64,000 nt of DNA from JALZVT01 sp964634815 (GCA_964634815.1 CAZWMD010000014.1:21784-85783), one strand, 5' to 3'; positions 1 to 9,604 are shown, counted from the stretch's first letter. Made by a program: numbers and translations. Notes: generated by a model from the sequence alone, not told the origin.

Positions 1-654
1 TGTACCCGCATCTACCACAACCGGGGCAGATGCTGAGTTCGCCGCGACACTCGCAAGCGGCGTGCCGAGGGGGGCATCGGGAGCGCTTAGGTGGAGGTCC
101 AGTGTTCCCGCTGGTGCCGTATTCAATAGTTCCAGCTCTGCGAAGTCGGTAGCGATATCTGGATTAGGCGTCTGGATCACTATTGGCACGGGCGCCGCCA
201 TTGTGCCGGCCAGCACCAGGGTGGTCTGCTCGTCTACATCTACCTCTGCGCGCTCGTCATCCAGCAGCGTTACGCTTTGGTTGTCCAGGGTGGCTACAGC
301 CGCGGTAATGTCGTAATTGCCTTCCTGGATTAAGGTGGAAATCGAGGCCTGGCCAAAGGCCCGGGCGCCGATGTTGTTGCCCTCGATGAAAAAGGTAATC
401 TGTGGTGCATCGCTTACCGCGTTGATCACCCTGAAACCACCCACATCCTGCAGGTTGGTGCCAGTGTTGCTGCCGCCACAGGCACTGAGCAGCAGGGCCA
501 GCAGCGGGGCAAACAAAGCAGCCTTTGCAGCCTTTGGCCCTCTGATAGTGGTAGATCCCCCTGGGGCTTCAGCGGTGCGTCCAGGAACGGCGCTTCCAGG
601 AGTGGGATCGCGGAAACTACTACCATGGAAACTGCTAAATAAAGACGTAGCCAA
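1..654 (-). CDS. DUF4397-like lipoprotein, 3' truncated by window edge
   Basis: Translating the minus strand from a TTG at 654 gives an open frame of 218 codons to the window edge. The TTG is preceded by a good ribosome site (AGGAG, 7 nt spacing), and an in-frame TAG lies just upstream, so no ATG start exists before the lipobox. A hydrophobic run ending LLLSACGG puts the lipid-modified Cys near residue 59. This leaves an unusually long, polar leader of about 40 residues. The following sequence (FRVINAVSDAPQITFFIEG) resembles the start of DUF4397 beta-sandwich domains found in surface lipoproteins. Its function is unknown and it is probably outer-membrane anchored. The lipoprotein call is firm; the domain name is tentative. 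Confidence 0.6.
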   Translation of the reverse strand, partial: MATSLFSSFHGSSFRDPTPGSAVPGRTAEAPGGSTTIRGPKAAKAALFAPLLALLLSACGGSNTGTNLQDVGGFRVINAVSDAPQITFFIEGNNIGARAFGQASISTLIQEGNYDITAAVATLDNQSVTLLDDERAEVDVDEQTTLVLAGTMAAPVPIVIQTPNPDIATDFAELELLNTAPAGTLDLHLSAPDAPLGTPLASVAANSASAPVVVDAGT

Positions 655-751
655 GTGAGGGCTCCTGTTCAGGGGTGCGCAATTCTAACGGGTCATTACC
701 CATCCGCCCATAGTGGCGGTAACAGTGTCCGATATTCGAGCTTTGGGGCGT

Positions 752-2338
752 TCAGCGGGCCGCGATGATCGCCAGAGCCTCGTCGCGGGTCAATCCAGGC
801 TGGCGGCGCGCCGCCGCGTTCCTTTTCCGGCCCCTGAGCATGTAACGAAATATGGTTCGTTTGACCTTTTTTTCCTTGAGAAATTCACCGGGTGCTTCAA
901 GCAGGTTGATGGTCCGGTTCAGGCCTCGAATGACATGCAGCTCATCCCGGGCGGCAGCCGTGAGCGCATCCGCATAGGCGGCGCCAAACCAGCCCTTCAA
1001 GGACTTGGGCCTATCCAGTTCCCGTCCGGCGATGGCTGCCTTGGCCCGGCTGATGCCCCGCCGGTCCTCAGCCAGGCTAGCCTTGAAGATAGGGCGTAAC
1101 TGGCGCTCGGATTGCGCACTAAAGCGGATCGCCCGCTCCACTGGATCAGAGGTTGCGTCCAGAGTTTCGGCCAGGATGTGAGCGTGCAGGGTTCCGGTGC
1201 TGCAACCTCGACCATAAAGTGGGTTTGTACGAATCGCAGAATCGCCGACGGCGAAGAAATTTTGTATCACCGGCGTGGCTGTTGCCGTGGGGAGATCGGC
1301 GGAGTTCGTAACATAGTGCCGCCAAACCGCGTGGATCTGGCCGATACCAAACGAAGGGGTTGTTGGTTCTGCGCGACTATCGCCGATCCAGGCGTTCATT
1401 CCGGGCACACGCTTGCAGATCGCATCAAAGGTTTCACCATTGCGGATAGCCTCCTTTAGATCCGTTTCTGCCGCTGGGAAACAAAGAATGAAGGCAAAAT
1501 TGCCGTGATCGCCGGGAAACACGCCGTATTTCAGAAAGCCCAGATCCCCGGCGCCGGGTTTGTTTGAGTCTCGAGCGGGTTCACTCATTCCCGGCTTCAG
1601 TCGATAGTGGCGGGTGTAGTAGACAATCTCGGCGTCATCGCGTTCTTCCACAACATCAACGCCGGCCTCTGCGAGCCAGCGCGAGAACTTGCTGGCGCGG
1701 CCACTCGCGTCGATCACAATGTCTGCTCTGAAGGGGCTGTCTTTGTCTCGCAGTACGCCAGTAACCCTCGGCGGTTTCCCGTCTTCAGCGGCTTCGGTTT
1801 CGACGCCAATGACCCGCTGTCTATTGAGCAGGGTGACATTTTCAGCCTGGCAGACAAATCTGCGCAACACCGTCTCGATGGTGGCTCGCCGACACAACAG
1901 CATCCATAACCGCTCGTCACCAGGTTCCGGAATGTAGTTGTCGCGCAGATGATCGGGCAGAGTTTCGTTGAAGTAGAACTTTCGCGCCCCGGCGTCGAGG
2001 TAGGCCTGAAGCAGATCAGGGTAGTTGTCTGCGAGTAGATTGCACATTAGGCCGAGAAACGCGTGGGGGTGGCGAAACTGGGCGGCCCCGCGGCGCTGCC
2101 AGTCAAAAAAGGCCGCGTCGGCGTTTCCGTCAGGGGGTGGCAGGTCACGCTCCAGAATCGTGACCTGGTGTCCTCGCCGGGACAGGGCCAGCGCTGTAGT
2201 CAGCCCACAGATGCCAGCGCCAACAATGGCAATGTGCTGGCCAGGTCCTTGCTGCGAGAAATTGTCTGTCCTTTGTCGGTTCATTTGTCGGGTCAGCGGT
2301 GGGTTCAGAGGAGCTTTCCGATCGTTTTGGGCTGCCAT
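752..2338 (-). CDS. FAD-dependent oxidoreductase (monooxygenase/reductase fold)
   Basis: A 528-residue flavoprotein. A dinucleotide-binding GAGICG motif lies at residues 40-45, followed by the ribose-binding acidic residue in TILERD near 63. A second FAD motif (FAVGDSAIRTNP) is near 365. This matches the aromatic-hydroxylase / geranylgeranyl-reductase-like group of FAD enzymes; the substrate cannot be told. The first ATG (2338) has no clear ribosome site, and a second Met at residue 19 is an alternative. It is divergent from the UbiE-like methyltransferase, with only 29 bp between the two starts, so they probably share regulation. A role in quinone or secondary-metabolite tailoring is inference. 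Confidence 0.75.
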   Translation of the reverse strand: MAAQNDRKAPLNPPLTRQMNRQRTDNFSQQGPGQHIAIVGAGICGLTTALALSRRGHQVTILERDLPPPDGNADAAFFDWQRRGAAQFRHPHAFLGLMCNLLADNYPDLLQAYLDAGARKFYFNETLPDHLRDNYIPEPGDERLWMLLCRRATIETVLRRFVCQAENVTLLNRQRVIGVETEAAEDGKPPRVTGVLRDKDSPFRADIVIDASGRASKFSRWLAEAGVDVVEERDDAEIVYYTRHYRLKPGMSEPARDSNKPGAGDLGFLKYGVFPGDHGNFAFILCFPAAETDLKEAIRNGETFDAICKRVPGMNAWIGDSRAEPTTPSFGIGQIHAVWRHYVTNSADLPTATATPVIQNFFAVGDSAIRTNPLYGRGCSTGTLHAHILAETLDATSDPVERAIRFSAQSERQLRPIFKASLAEDRRGISRAKAAIAGRELDRPKSLKGWFGAAYADALTAAARDELHVIRGLNRTINLLEAPGEFLKEKKVKRTIFRYMLRGRKRNAAARRQPGLTRDEALAIIAAR

Positions 2339-2367
2339 TGTTCTACTTTAGCGTGCAATAATGACGT

Positions 2368-3102
2368 ATGACAGGATTAGCCCCACACGGTCACCTTGAC
2401 CGCTATTACAAAGATACAGCCACTCGCCAGAGTGAAGTCGACGCCATGTTCGACGATTCTGCCCGCTATTACGATCGGGTAACCCAGTGGATGAGCTTTG
2501 GCTCCGGAAGCTGGTACCGGCGTGATGCCCTGCGTCGGGCTGGTGTTAGTGCTGGAGCGTGGGTGCTCGACACCGGGGCAGGCACAGGTGCGGTGACTCT
2601 GCCACTACAGGAGCTTGCGGGCCCCGAAGGGTTTGTTGTGGCCCTGGATCCGAGCGCCGGTATGCTGGCCGAGGGGCGTCTGCGCGGAGTCGAGCGACAA
2701 GTCCGGGGCGTGGGTGAAAAATTGCCCTTTCCTGATGACAGCTTCGATTTTGTAACCATGGGATATGCGTTACGCCACGTGGGTGATCTTGCGGATGCCT
2801 TTGCTGAATATCGCCGGGTCTTGAAGCCCGGGGGCAAAGTGGTTCTGCTCGAGATCACGCGTCCGCAGAATCGTTTGGGGCTGGCCTTGCTCAAAGGCTA
2901 TATGCGTTATGTGGTACCGAATATCGCCGGGTTGTTTTCGCGCAATGTGACCGTTCGCAAGGTCATGGAATATTACTGGGACACGATCGAAGCCTGTGTC
3001 CCGCCGGAGGCGGTACTTTCGGGTCTGGCTGAAGCGGGTTTCCCCAACCCGAAACGACATCGGGTGCTTGGGATCTTTAGCGAGTACAGCGCTGAGAAAT
3101 AG
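2368..3102 (+). CDS. UbiE/COQ5-like SAM-dependent methyltransferase
   Basis: A 244-residue class I methyltransferase. The SAM-binding glycine loop is VLDTGAGTGAV at about residues 66-76, the acidic residue of motif II is in VVALDPS (about 90-96), and LKPGG lies at 152-156. The N-terminal YYDRVTQWMSFG and the later GYALRHVGD segments match the pattern of the quinone C-methyltransferase UbiE/MenG family. It may not be the housekeeping ubiE, because the usual ubiJ/ubiB neighbours are absent. It is divergent from an FAD oxidoreductase, suggesting a two-enzyme quinone or lipid modification. It begins at ATG 2368, 29 bp from the divergent start. Confidence 0.75.
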   Translation: MTGLAPHGHLDRYYKDTATRQSEVDAMFDDSARYYDRVTQWMSFGSGSWYRRDALRRAGVSAGAWVLDTGAGTGAVTLPLQELAGPEGFVVALDPSAGMLAEGRLRGVERQVRGVGEKLPFPDDSFDFVTMGYALRHVGDLADAFAEYRRVLKPGGKVVLLEITRPQNRLGLALLKGYMRYVVPNIAGLFSRNVTVRKVMEYYWDTIEACVPPEAVLSGLAEAGFPNPKRHRVLGIFSEYSAEK

Positions 3103-3333
3103 CACTATCGACGTTGCACGTTTTTAGGAACTTGCCCGCAACCATCGTCACTGGCTGCACGGTTCAAGTGCACAGTCTCTGTTGTCACTCTGGTTCGCAA
3201 CGACCCCAGGGGCATGTCAGCCGCCAGATTAGGCCTATGCCACCGGGATAATAGTTTTCGGGAAAGTTGGCACACCTCATGCATCGTCTCCTCCGGTAAG
3301 GGGAGTCCATGAATCATCACATGAGGATGAGCG

Positions 3334-4068
3334 ATGTCAGAACTCAGTTATTCCCTGTACGAAAAAGATACTGCGAAATATGTTGATGCCCACAGTTGGC
3401 AGATATCTGCACCGGCCAGAGTTGCGCGGCGATTGCTGCGCAAACACGCCTACACCCGCTGGATAGAGGCAGCCTTCACAGAAATTCAGGTGAGCGGCCT
3501 TGAGCATCTTGACGCTCTTGAAGGCCCTTGTGTGTTTGTCGGAAACCATCAGAGTCATCTGGATACCTTGCTGGTTCACGCGGCGCTGCCCGAAGCGATT
3601 CGCTCCAAGCTTTATTTTGGAGCGGCGCAGGACCGTTGGTACTTGCGTGGTCAAAAAAAGTTGACGCTAAAACCCTGGTATCAGTCGCTTGCGCTGGGTA
3701 ACTTTCCGATTAAGCGTGGTGGCGGTAGCGAAGCGCTGGCTCACGCACGCTGGTTGCTTGAAAAAGGCCAGAGTGTGTTCCTGTTTCCTGAAGGTACCCG
3801 CGCTCGTGGGGCTGAATTAGGCAAGTTCAAAGTAGGGCCGACACTTTTGGCCTCTGAAACTGGTGTACCTGTTGTGCCGCTGTATCTCTCCGGACTCGCC
3901 GAGATACGTCCCAAGGGCAGCCGCAAAGTCATTCCGGGACCCGTTGCTTGTGACATTCTTGCGCCTGTTCTGGTGTCTAAATCAGACGTGCTATCGCAAA
4001 AAACAGAGATACTGCGCGGTCGGATGAATGCACGCCGTAGCGAGTTGTGCGTTGAGTCGGGGACGTGA
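3334..4068 (+). CDS. 1-acyl-glycerol-3-phosphate acyltransferase (PlsC family)
   Basis: A 244-residue membrane-associated acyltransferase. The catalytic HX4D motif is NHQSHLD (His72, Asp77), and the substrate-binding FPEGTRARG block begins near residue 151. The family transfers acyl groups to lysophosphatidate or similar lipids. The start ATG has an upstream GAGGAT ribosome site. The stop overlaps the GTG start of the next gene (a wax-ester synthase/DGAT) by 4 nt, so the two are translationally coupled. Together they fit neutral-lipid synthesis: PlsC makes phosphatidate, and the WS/DGAT makes the storage lipid. That pathway link is inferred from context. Confidence 0.85.
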   Translation: MSELSYSLYEKDTAKYVDAHSWQISAPARVARRLLRKHAYTRWIEAAFTEIQVSGLEHLDALEGPCVFVGNHQSHLDTLLVHAALPEAIRSKLYFGAAQDRWYLRGQKKLTLKPWYQSLALGNFPIKRGGGSEALAHARWLLEKGQSVFLFPEGTRARGAELGKFKVGPTLLASETGVPVVPLYLSGLAEIRPKGSRKVIPGPVACDILAPVLVSKSDVLSQKTEILRGRMNARRSELCVESGT

Positions 4069-5558
4069 GTGTTCAGGCCGGTTACCACAAGCTGTCTATG
4101 CAGGATGCTGCATTTCTTTATGCCGAAACGCCTTCTATGCCGATGAATATCGGCTCTGTGCAAAAATTCAGGCCTCCTGAGCGCGATACTGCTGCCAGTC
4201 AGGTGGGTGAACTCTTTTTCCAGCGTTTGCGCGTGAAACTTGCCCGTTGTGCGCCTGCGATCAGATTTATGTCCTGCAAGTTGAAGACGACGCCATTTGC
4301 TGTCGATCACCCGGTTTGGGTGATCGATAAAGACTTCTCGATCGATCAGCACCTGGAAAAAATCCAGCTAACAGGCAAAGGATCGCAGCGGCAACTTGAA
4401 CGGAGAATCGCCGAGCTGCATGAGGTGCTGCTGCCCAGAGATCGGCCGCTTTGGAAGTACTACCTGTTTGAAGGTTTGCACGACGGCACTCTGGTTCTTT
4501 ACGAGAAATATCACCACGCCTGTTTTGACGGTGTTGCGGGACAACAGGTCATAGAACTGCTGTTTACGCAGGGGCCCGAAGATCGGCAACCGCTTGTAGA
4601 AGCAGGTGAATTGACTCTAACTGCAGAAGAGCCTGGTGCGTCCACGTTGTTAGTTGATGCGGGAACCCAACTGATCAAGCAATCCATAAATGGTGTTCGC
4701 ACCTTCCCATCGATGATTGGCGCGGCATCCCGTCTCCTGCAGAACTCTCTGAGTTCTGCTTTGATGGATAACAGGAGGGTTGCCAGGACCCCACTGAATC
4801 GTGCGCTTAGCCCTTACCGCAGTTGGACCTGCGCGAGCCTTTCCCTCACCGAAGTGAAAGCGGTGGCCAAACATAATGGCTGCACCGTTAATGACCTGTT
4901 CCTGGCACTGTGTAGCACTGCGCTGAAACGCTATCTGGAGCGTCACGACGCGCTTCCGGACGAAGCGCTGGTGTGTGGGGTACCGGTATCTTTGCGCAGA
5001 GATAGTGATGCTGTCATGGCGAACCGGGTAGGAATGCTGGTCGCAAGTTTGGCGACCAACAAACAAAATCCACTCAATCGCCTGGCAGCCATTAAATCAT
5101 CCATGCGTGCCGGGAAGAAATTACTGGTCAACAGCGCGGCATTGGCACCGGATGATTTTCACATGCCTGGAATTGGCGGCATACTGAGTTTTGCATCGAC
5201 GTTAAACCGGGTCTCCCGGTTTGCTAATCGTGTACCTCCACCAGTGAACCTTATTGTTTCGAATGTGCCAGGCCCCCAAACCACGCGTTATCTGTGTGGT
5301 GCGCAGTTGCTCACTCACTACCCGGTCTCTATTCCTGGCGAGGGTCTGGCACTAAATATCACCTGTCAGAGCTATGTAGACCGGCTGGATGTCGGATTTA
5401 CCGCCTGTCTGGAAGCGGTTCCGGATCTGCATCTGGTGCGTAACGACTTTCTGCACGCTTTTCGCGAGTACAAAGCGATTTTTGAGATCGACCTGGAAGG
5501 TCAAGCAGATCGGGAGTCGCCCGAGAGCTATTCTCGATCGGGATCGATGACTGCGTAG
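4065..5558 (+). CDS. wax ester synthase / diacylglycerol acyltransferase (WS/DGAT)
   Basis: A 497-residue protein with the family's active-site motif HHxxxDG (YHHACFDGVAG, His150-His151, Asp155). It also has the opening motif MQDAAFLYAE, and near residue 395 the NLIVSNVPGP segment typical of the C-terminal half. Bacterial WS/DGAT enzymes esterify fatty alcohols or diacylglycerol with acyl-CoA to form storage wax or triacylglycerol. The start is GTG within the stop of the preceding acyltransferase gene. Its 3' end overlaps the convergent SDR gene by 31 bp. Length is normal for the family. Confidence 0.9.
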   Translation: MSVQAGYHKLSMQDAAFLYAETPSMPMNIGSVQKFRPPERDTAASQVGELFFQRLRVKLARCAPAIRFMSCKLKTTPFAVDHPVWVIDKDFSIDQHLEKIQLTGKGSQRQLERRIAELHEVLLPRDRPLWKYYLFEGLHDGTLVLYEKYHHACFDGVAGQQVIELLFTQGPEDRQPLVEAGELTLTAEEPGASTLLVDAGTQLIKQSINGVRTFPSMIGAASRLLQNSLSSALMDNRRVARTPLNRALSPYRSWTCASLSLTEVKAVAKHNGCTVNDLFLALCSTALKRYLERHDALPDEALVCGVPVSLRRDSDAVMANRVGMLVASLATNKQNPLNRLAAIKSSMRAGKKLLVNSAALAPDDFHMPGIGGILSFASTLNRVSRFANRVPPPVNLIVSNVPGPQTTRYLCGAQLLTHYPVSIPGEGLALNITCQSYVDRLDVGFTACLEAVPDLHLVRNDFLHAFREYKAIFEIDLEGQADRESPESYSRSGSMTA

Positions 5559-6340
5559 TCGTTGGCAATCTCTGCGACCGTGAATATCCCACCAGAGCGC
5601 TGCATTATCTCCGGATCGCTCGCGAGCGCGGCAATGCACCGACCGGATAACTGTACTGATTGAGCGGCTTCAGGATCGAGGGTCATCTTGCCTTGCTCAA
5701 CCATCTCAAGGATAAACTCGGTTTTCACTTTGGAAGGGGACAGTGACAGGGCGGCACAATTGTAGTCCTTAAGCTCAACCGCAAAATCTTGTGCCATGCG
5801 ATTTACGCCAGCTTTGCCAACGCCGTAGGAGGAGCTGAAGACATAGCCAAGTCCACCGCGGCTGGAGATATTAACTATCAGCCCACTTTTTTGCTTGACC
5901 ATCATCGGAGCTCCATACACGGAGGCGACGTAGTAACCGCGTAAACCTACTCCGCACTGGTCGTCCCAGACAGAAACAGGATGTTCCCAAAATCCTCCAG
6001 ACAGTGCTGGAGGATTGGGTATCTGGTAGACGTTGTTAACGAGTATATCGAGTCGCCCCTGCTCCTTTTCAACGCGAGCGAACAGAGCCTCTACTTCGCT
6101 ATCGACATTGTGGTCAACTTTGCATGGGATGCCTGTACCCCCCAGCGCGTTAACACGTTCTGCGGTCGCTTGTACGCTCAAAGGCGCGGGTGGTGTTGTG
6201 TCTGATTCACTTCGCCCCGTTATATAGACCGTGGCGCCGCACTCACCCAATCCTTCTGCTACCCCTTTTCCGATCCCGCGACTGCCGCCCGTCACAACGG
6301 CGACCTTGCCCTTTAGGTCAGGCGCTTTCCAACTGGTCAT
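5528..6340 (-). CDS. short-chain dehydrogenase/reductase (DHRS1-like)
   Basis: A 270-residue classical SDR. The cofactor loop TGGSRGIG lies at residues 17-24, LVNN in mid-protein, and a catalytic Ser (IVNISS) is followed by YGVGK (Tyr-x3-Lys). The long insertion after the NN motif and the sequence around SSRGGLGYVF resemble the DHRS1 branch. The substrate is unknown, probably a ketone/alcohol of lipid or steroid type. It is convergent with the WS/DGAT gene, with a 31-bp overlap of coding ends. Confidence 0.85.
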   Translation of the reverse strand: MTSWKAPDLKGKVAVVTGGSRGIGKGVAEGLGECGATVYITGRSESDTTPPAPLSVQATAERVNALGGTGIPCKVDHNVDSEVEALFARVEKEQGRLDILVNNVYQIPNPPALSGGFWEHPVSVWDDQCGVGLRGYYVASVYGAPMMVKQKSGLIVNISSRGGLGYVFSSSYGVGKAGVNRMAQDFAVELKDYNCAALSLSPSKVKTEFILEMVEQGKMTLDPEAAQSVQLSGRCIAALASDPEIMQRSGGIFTVAEIANDYAVIDPDRE

Positions 6341-6380
6341 ATGTTCACTCTGCTTGTTTGGTTAAGAATCTGTCAGCGAT

Positions 6381-6767
6381 TTAAATTGCTGTGCAAACAA
6401 CGCCCGGCAAAGCCGTGCGTTCCTGGCTTGAAAGGTTCATTAACTCACAGCGACGGCCGACGCGCAGCAATTGAAGCTGTGTAGGCAGAATTCGCCTGCT
6501 ATCCGTTGTGTTTCTACCCGCTGGGGTGGTCGCTATAGCGGGCATCAGCGAGAGCATTGGATTGCGCGTAAAAGCGCTTGGTGCAAACCGTATAGTGGGG
6601 CCGGCGAGTAGGGTGCTTGCTGCAACCTCCAGCGTCCGAACGTTGTTCTCGGTTGGGTGATTCATCAGAGCTGGCCTGGGCGTCTGATTTGTACAGCCCG
6701 CGAGAACACAGACAAAGGTTGTCAGACTTAACAAACGCAAGCTGGCACGGGTTGGGTGGTTGATCAC
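6381..6767 (-). CDS. small putative lipoprotein
   Basis: A 128-residue protein. It has a basic N-terminus, a hydrophobic segment and a lipobox VLAGC (Cys25), so it is probably exported and lipid-anchored. The remainder is polar, with two further Cys near the C-terminus (RRCELMNL, VVCTAI) that could form a disulfide. I recognise no family. It lies 40 bp upstream of, and in the same direction as, the SDR at 5528-6340, so the two may be co-transcribed. Confidence 0.5.
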   Translation of the reverse strand: MINHPTRASLRLLSLTTFVCVLAGCTNQTPRPALMNHPTENNVRTLEVAASTLLAGPTIRFAPSAFTRNPMLSLMPAIATTPAGRNTTDSRRILPTQLQLLRVGRRCELMNLSSQERTALPGVVCTAI

Positions 6768-7073
6768 TAAGGGGAGTCCTCTATCAGGCGCACAGCACCA
6801 AGCATGCCTTGTTGATACTTGTTAGCGCTCAATGCTAGCTCAATCTGGCCAGGCCATAGTTGCAGCCAGCTCACAAGTTGGCGATCTGGTCGGACGGCGG
6901 AAGTGATTTGCGCAGTAAAACTGCCATATTAAAACGTTGTGATGGATTCGATTTGTTACCGGTGTCGCTAAATTCACAATCGCTGATGACTTTAATCACA
7001 GACCATAACAGGTTGACAGTCTTCGAATCTCACCCCAATACAATAGACGCCGTGTATATCGTGGTGATTTTTG
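6768..7073. other. intergenic region between divergent genes (lipoprotein / surface operon)
   Basis: This 306-bp divergent spacer presumably carries promoters for the lipoprotein (-) and the 7074-11505 operon (+). A perfect -35-like TTGACA is at 7013-7018. The best -10-like hexamers downstream (around 7036-7044, including TACAAT at 7039) are spaced poorly, so the promoter call is weak. No repeats or convincing hairpins were seen. Confidence 0.3.
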
Positions 7074-8330
7074 ATGACGACTGTTCTGATGCGATTGACG
7101 GTTTTGTTGGTGTTTTTGAGCGCGCTATTTGCGCCGGTTCTGACCCGGGCAGATGTGCCCCTGGCACCTGTCCTTGACGATGCAAACGCGCCACCGCCAC
7201 CAGCCCCCAATGGGACGCTACCTGACAGCAACGCGCAAGGTTCTGTATTGCGAGATTACTTGCGCGGCAGCGAGGCACATGGGTGGCGCGAGGGCCAACT
7301 GGGCAAGCCTGCAGAATTCTGGAATCAGAAGGTGAACAACCTGCCTGTTCACCCCGATTCTGATGCGGTGACCCAGTACCTGGGTTACGTCAGCCGCGGT
7401 GACAAGTCAGATCCATCAACAGAGTTCTTTGCGCAGTTTGATCTGGGTAAAGACGATGCATCTGAACCCTACTCGCACAACGTACTGACCGCAGACAGCG
7501 AAACTCCGATGTACGAATTCAAGCCAAGACTTGCAAGCCTTGGTTTTCCGCACGATGACTTCTTCACGCCACACTGTGACCGGCTGCTGATGCCGGTACC
7601 TGTGGGTGGGCGTTTGCAAAACGAAAGAGACTATCGGTGTACAACAGATTCTGATTGCCACCTTTATGTAGTTAATACTGAAAGCGGTCTGATTTACGAA
7701 CAGTGGCGAGCTTTTAACCCTGGCCCTGATCCCTCATCTTACAACGGCGGCTGTGCCAACTATTGGGATCTGTCTGTTGAACAGGATCCTGATTTGCGCG
7801 GACTGTCTTGCTCGTCTGCAAATGCTGCGGGCATTCCCTATGTGCCCATGCTTGTCACACCAGGTGAGATCAAGGCGGGTGTCATTAAGCACTCGCTGGC
7901 GTTCACCTTGCCAAATGGCTGGGTTCAGCGCGATGTCTACGCACGCCCGGCAACCCATAATCCATTGCGCTTGCCTGGTTGGGGAAATCCCGAGCAAGGT
8001 CCTGGCAAGCCGATGATGTATGGATCCAGGTTCCGCCTTCGAAGCGACTTTGTGATCAACCCGAATTGGCCGGGCGGCTTGCGAGTGATTCTGCAGGCAC
8101 TTAAAGACTACGGAATGATTCACATAGATGGTGGGCCGCGAATGATCATCACCTCTAATGATGCGTTATCCGAGCATAGCTGGAACGATCCCGAGATTAC
8201 TCTGAATCCGTTTGATCTCACCGGCATTGGCGGACTGACCTGGAGTGACCTCGAACTGGTGTCAAATCCCAATCAGGTGGGTTCGATGGTCGACACAAGT
8301 TGTACACGTACACCGATTAACGAGTTCTAG
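7074..8330 (+). CDS. secreted protein of unknown function, first gene of a surface-glycosylation operon
   Basis: A 418-residue protein starting at ATG 7074 (a TTG directly before it is an alternative). It has a signal peptide with a hydrophobic core (LTVLLVFLSALFAPVL) and a probable cut after RA near residue 26. A proline-rich linker follows. The central and C-terminal part has the pattern HLYVVNTESGLIYEQW ... ANAAGIPYVP ... GVIKHSLAFT ... YGSRFRLRSDF ... LQALKDYGMIHIDGG. I recall this pattern from uncharacterised secreted proteins of actinobacteria and proteobacteria. Several Cys suggest disulfides. The stop TAG overlaps the GTG start of the next gene, so it is tightly coupled to the membrane glycosyltransferase genes. 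It could be their substrate or a partner. No enzymatic motif was recognised. Confidence 0.7.
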   Translation: MTTVLMRLTVLLVFLSALFAPVLTRADVPLAPVLDDANAPPPPAPNGTLPDSNAQGSVLRDYLRGSEAHGWREGQLGKPAEFWNQKVNNLPVHPDSDAVTQYLGYVSRGDKSDPSTEFFAQFDLGKDDASEPYSHNVLTADSETPMYEFKPRLASLGFPHDDFFTPHCDRLLMPVPVGGRLQNERDYRCTTDSDCHLYVVNTESGLIYEQWRAFNPGPDPSSYNGGCANYWDLSVEQDPDLRGLSCSSANAAGIPYVPMLVTPGEIKAGVIKHSLAFTLPNGWVQRDVYARPATHNPLRLPGWGNPEQGPGKPMMYGSRFRLRSDFVINPNWPGGLRVILQALKDYGMIHIDGGPRMIITSNDALSEHSWNDPEITLNPFDLTGIGGLTWSDLELVSNPNQVGSMVDTSCTRTPINEF

Positions 8331-9604
8331 TGAGCACAGCAGTGGCTGCTGTGAAGAGATTTGGTGTGAACCGACTGCGCACTCCCAGTGTGGTGAGTGC
8401 GCTGTTGTTGTTACTTGTGCTGCTCAGCAGTTCTTTGACTCCGGCGTATAATTGGGACTTGCTGGCTTACTCGGCCATTGCGCTGGATGAAGGTGATGCC
8501 GTTGTGCGTCATGAGCGTCTTTGGTACTACGTTGACAGAGACATTCCGGCTGATGCGGTAGCTCGACTGCGCGGGGAAAGCCCCGATTTGCTTTTGGGGG
8601 AGCGTGGCGACGATACCGTTGCCTATCGCCGTACTACAGCGCTGGATGCCAGGGCATTTGACGAGCAGTTGCCGTTTTATGCCGTTAAGCCAATGTATCC
8701 GGCGATGATCGCAGGCTTGGTTGCAGTCACGGATTCATTGGTGGGCACTGTTGTGCGCGACTTTGATCTGGGTCCCGTACGAGCGTCGGTGTGGATCGCC
8801 AAAATCGGCTGGGTTTTCCTAGGCACTGCTCTATTTTGGTTGCTACGGCTTCGCTTTGGTGACTTGCTGGCGTTTGTGGGTACGCTCACGATGATGACCT
8901 TGCCTCTTGTGCAAGCTCTGCATGGCTATTCCAGCCCGGACACCATATCGGCTTTGATGGTCTTGCTTGGGTTTGTGCTCGCGCTGCGTGACCCATCAAG
9001 AACCTGGACTATGGCGTCAGCCGGAGTAGTTTTTCTGGCTGTTGCCGTTCGACCAGACAACCTTTTGCTGCTTGGTGTGTTTCTCACCTGGTTCTTATGG
9101 AATTCTCGCATAAGGTTTCGCTGGGCCGTTATGGTGGGGACGACCGGGCTGATTTGGTGCCTGGCGCTGTCAGAGCTGTCCGGCAACTACGGCTGGTCGG
9201 TGCTGGTGCACCACAGCTTTATCGACTATCTGGAATACCCCTCAACGGTGGAACCGAACCTCAGCCTGCCGTTGTTGGTAGATATCTACCTATCCAAAGT
9301 GTCTGATTCACCCACCTTTTTCAAATTCCTTGGTGCAGGCTTGTTGCTCACCGGTTGGCGGCTTTATCTGCGTGGGCCCAGTGACCGATTGTTCGAGGCG
9401 TTGATTGTGTTGCTTGTGTTTATGGCGGAGCACTGGCTACTGTTTCCGGATCAAAAAGATAGGTTGCTGGTTGCGCCGTATCTGTTCATATTGTCAGCAG
9501 GTTTATTCTGCCTCGCGGATCAGCTTGCTGGAATCGCCCGGATAAGGAAAATCGCCCAAAACGAACTGACTAATACGCATGGAAAGATCAAGCGACACAT
9601 CTGA
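8330..9604 (+). CDS. polytopic membrane protein, ArnT/GT39-like glycosyltransferase candidate
   Basis: A 424-residue protein with about ten hydrophobic segments and a loop after the first helix containing acidic residues (YNWDLLAYSAIALDEGD). That layout recalls GT-C enzymes that take sugars from polyprenyl phosphate. The start GTG shares a base with the preceding stop, and the 3' end overlaps the following GT2 gene by 26 nt. With a GtrB/ArnC-like gene and two ArnE/F-like genes downstream, a sugar transferase at the periplasmic face is the best guess. Sequence support for the exact family is weak. Confidence 0.55.
   Translation: MSTAVAAVKRFGVNRLRTPSVVSALLLLLVLLSSSLTPAYNWDLLAYSAIALDEGDAVVRHERLWYYVDRDIPADAVARLRGESPDLLLGERGDDTVAYRRTTALDARAFDEQLPFYAVKPMYPAMIAGLVAVTDSLVGTVVRDFDLGPVRASVWIAKIGWVFLGTALFWLLRLRFGDLLAFVGTLTMMTLPLVQALHGYSSPDTISALMVLLGFVLALRDPSRTWTMASAGVVFLAVAVRPDNLLLLGVFLTWFLWNSRIRFRWAVMVGTTGLIWCLALSELSGNYGWSVLVHHSFIDYLEYPSTVEPNLSLPLLVDIYLSKVSDSPTFFKFLGAGLLLTGWRLYLRGPSDRLFEALIVLLVFMAEHWLLFPDQKDRLLVAPYLFILSAGLFCLADQLAGIARIRKIAQNELTNTHGKIKRHI

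Noticed and set aside
713..1099. Plus-strand reading frames inside the FAD gene
   Set aside because: They are antisense shadows with no domain or ribosome site; codon pattern belongs to the minus-strand gene.
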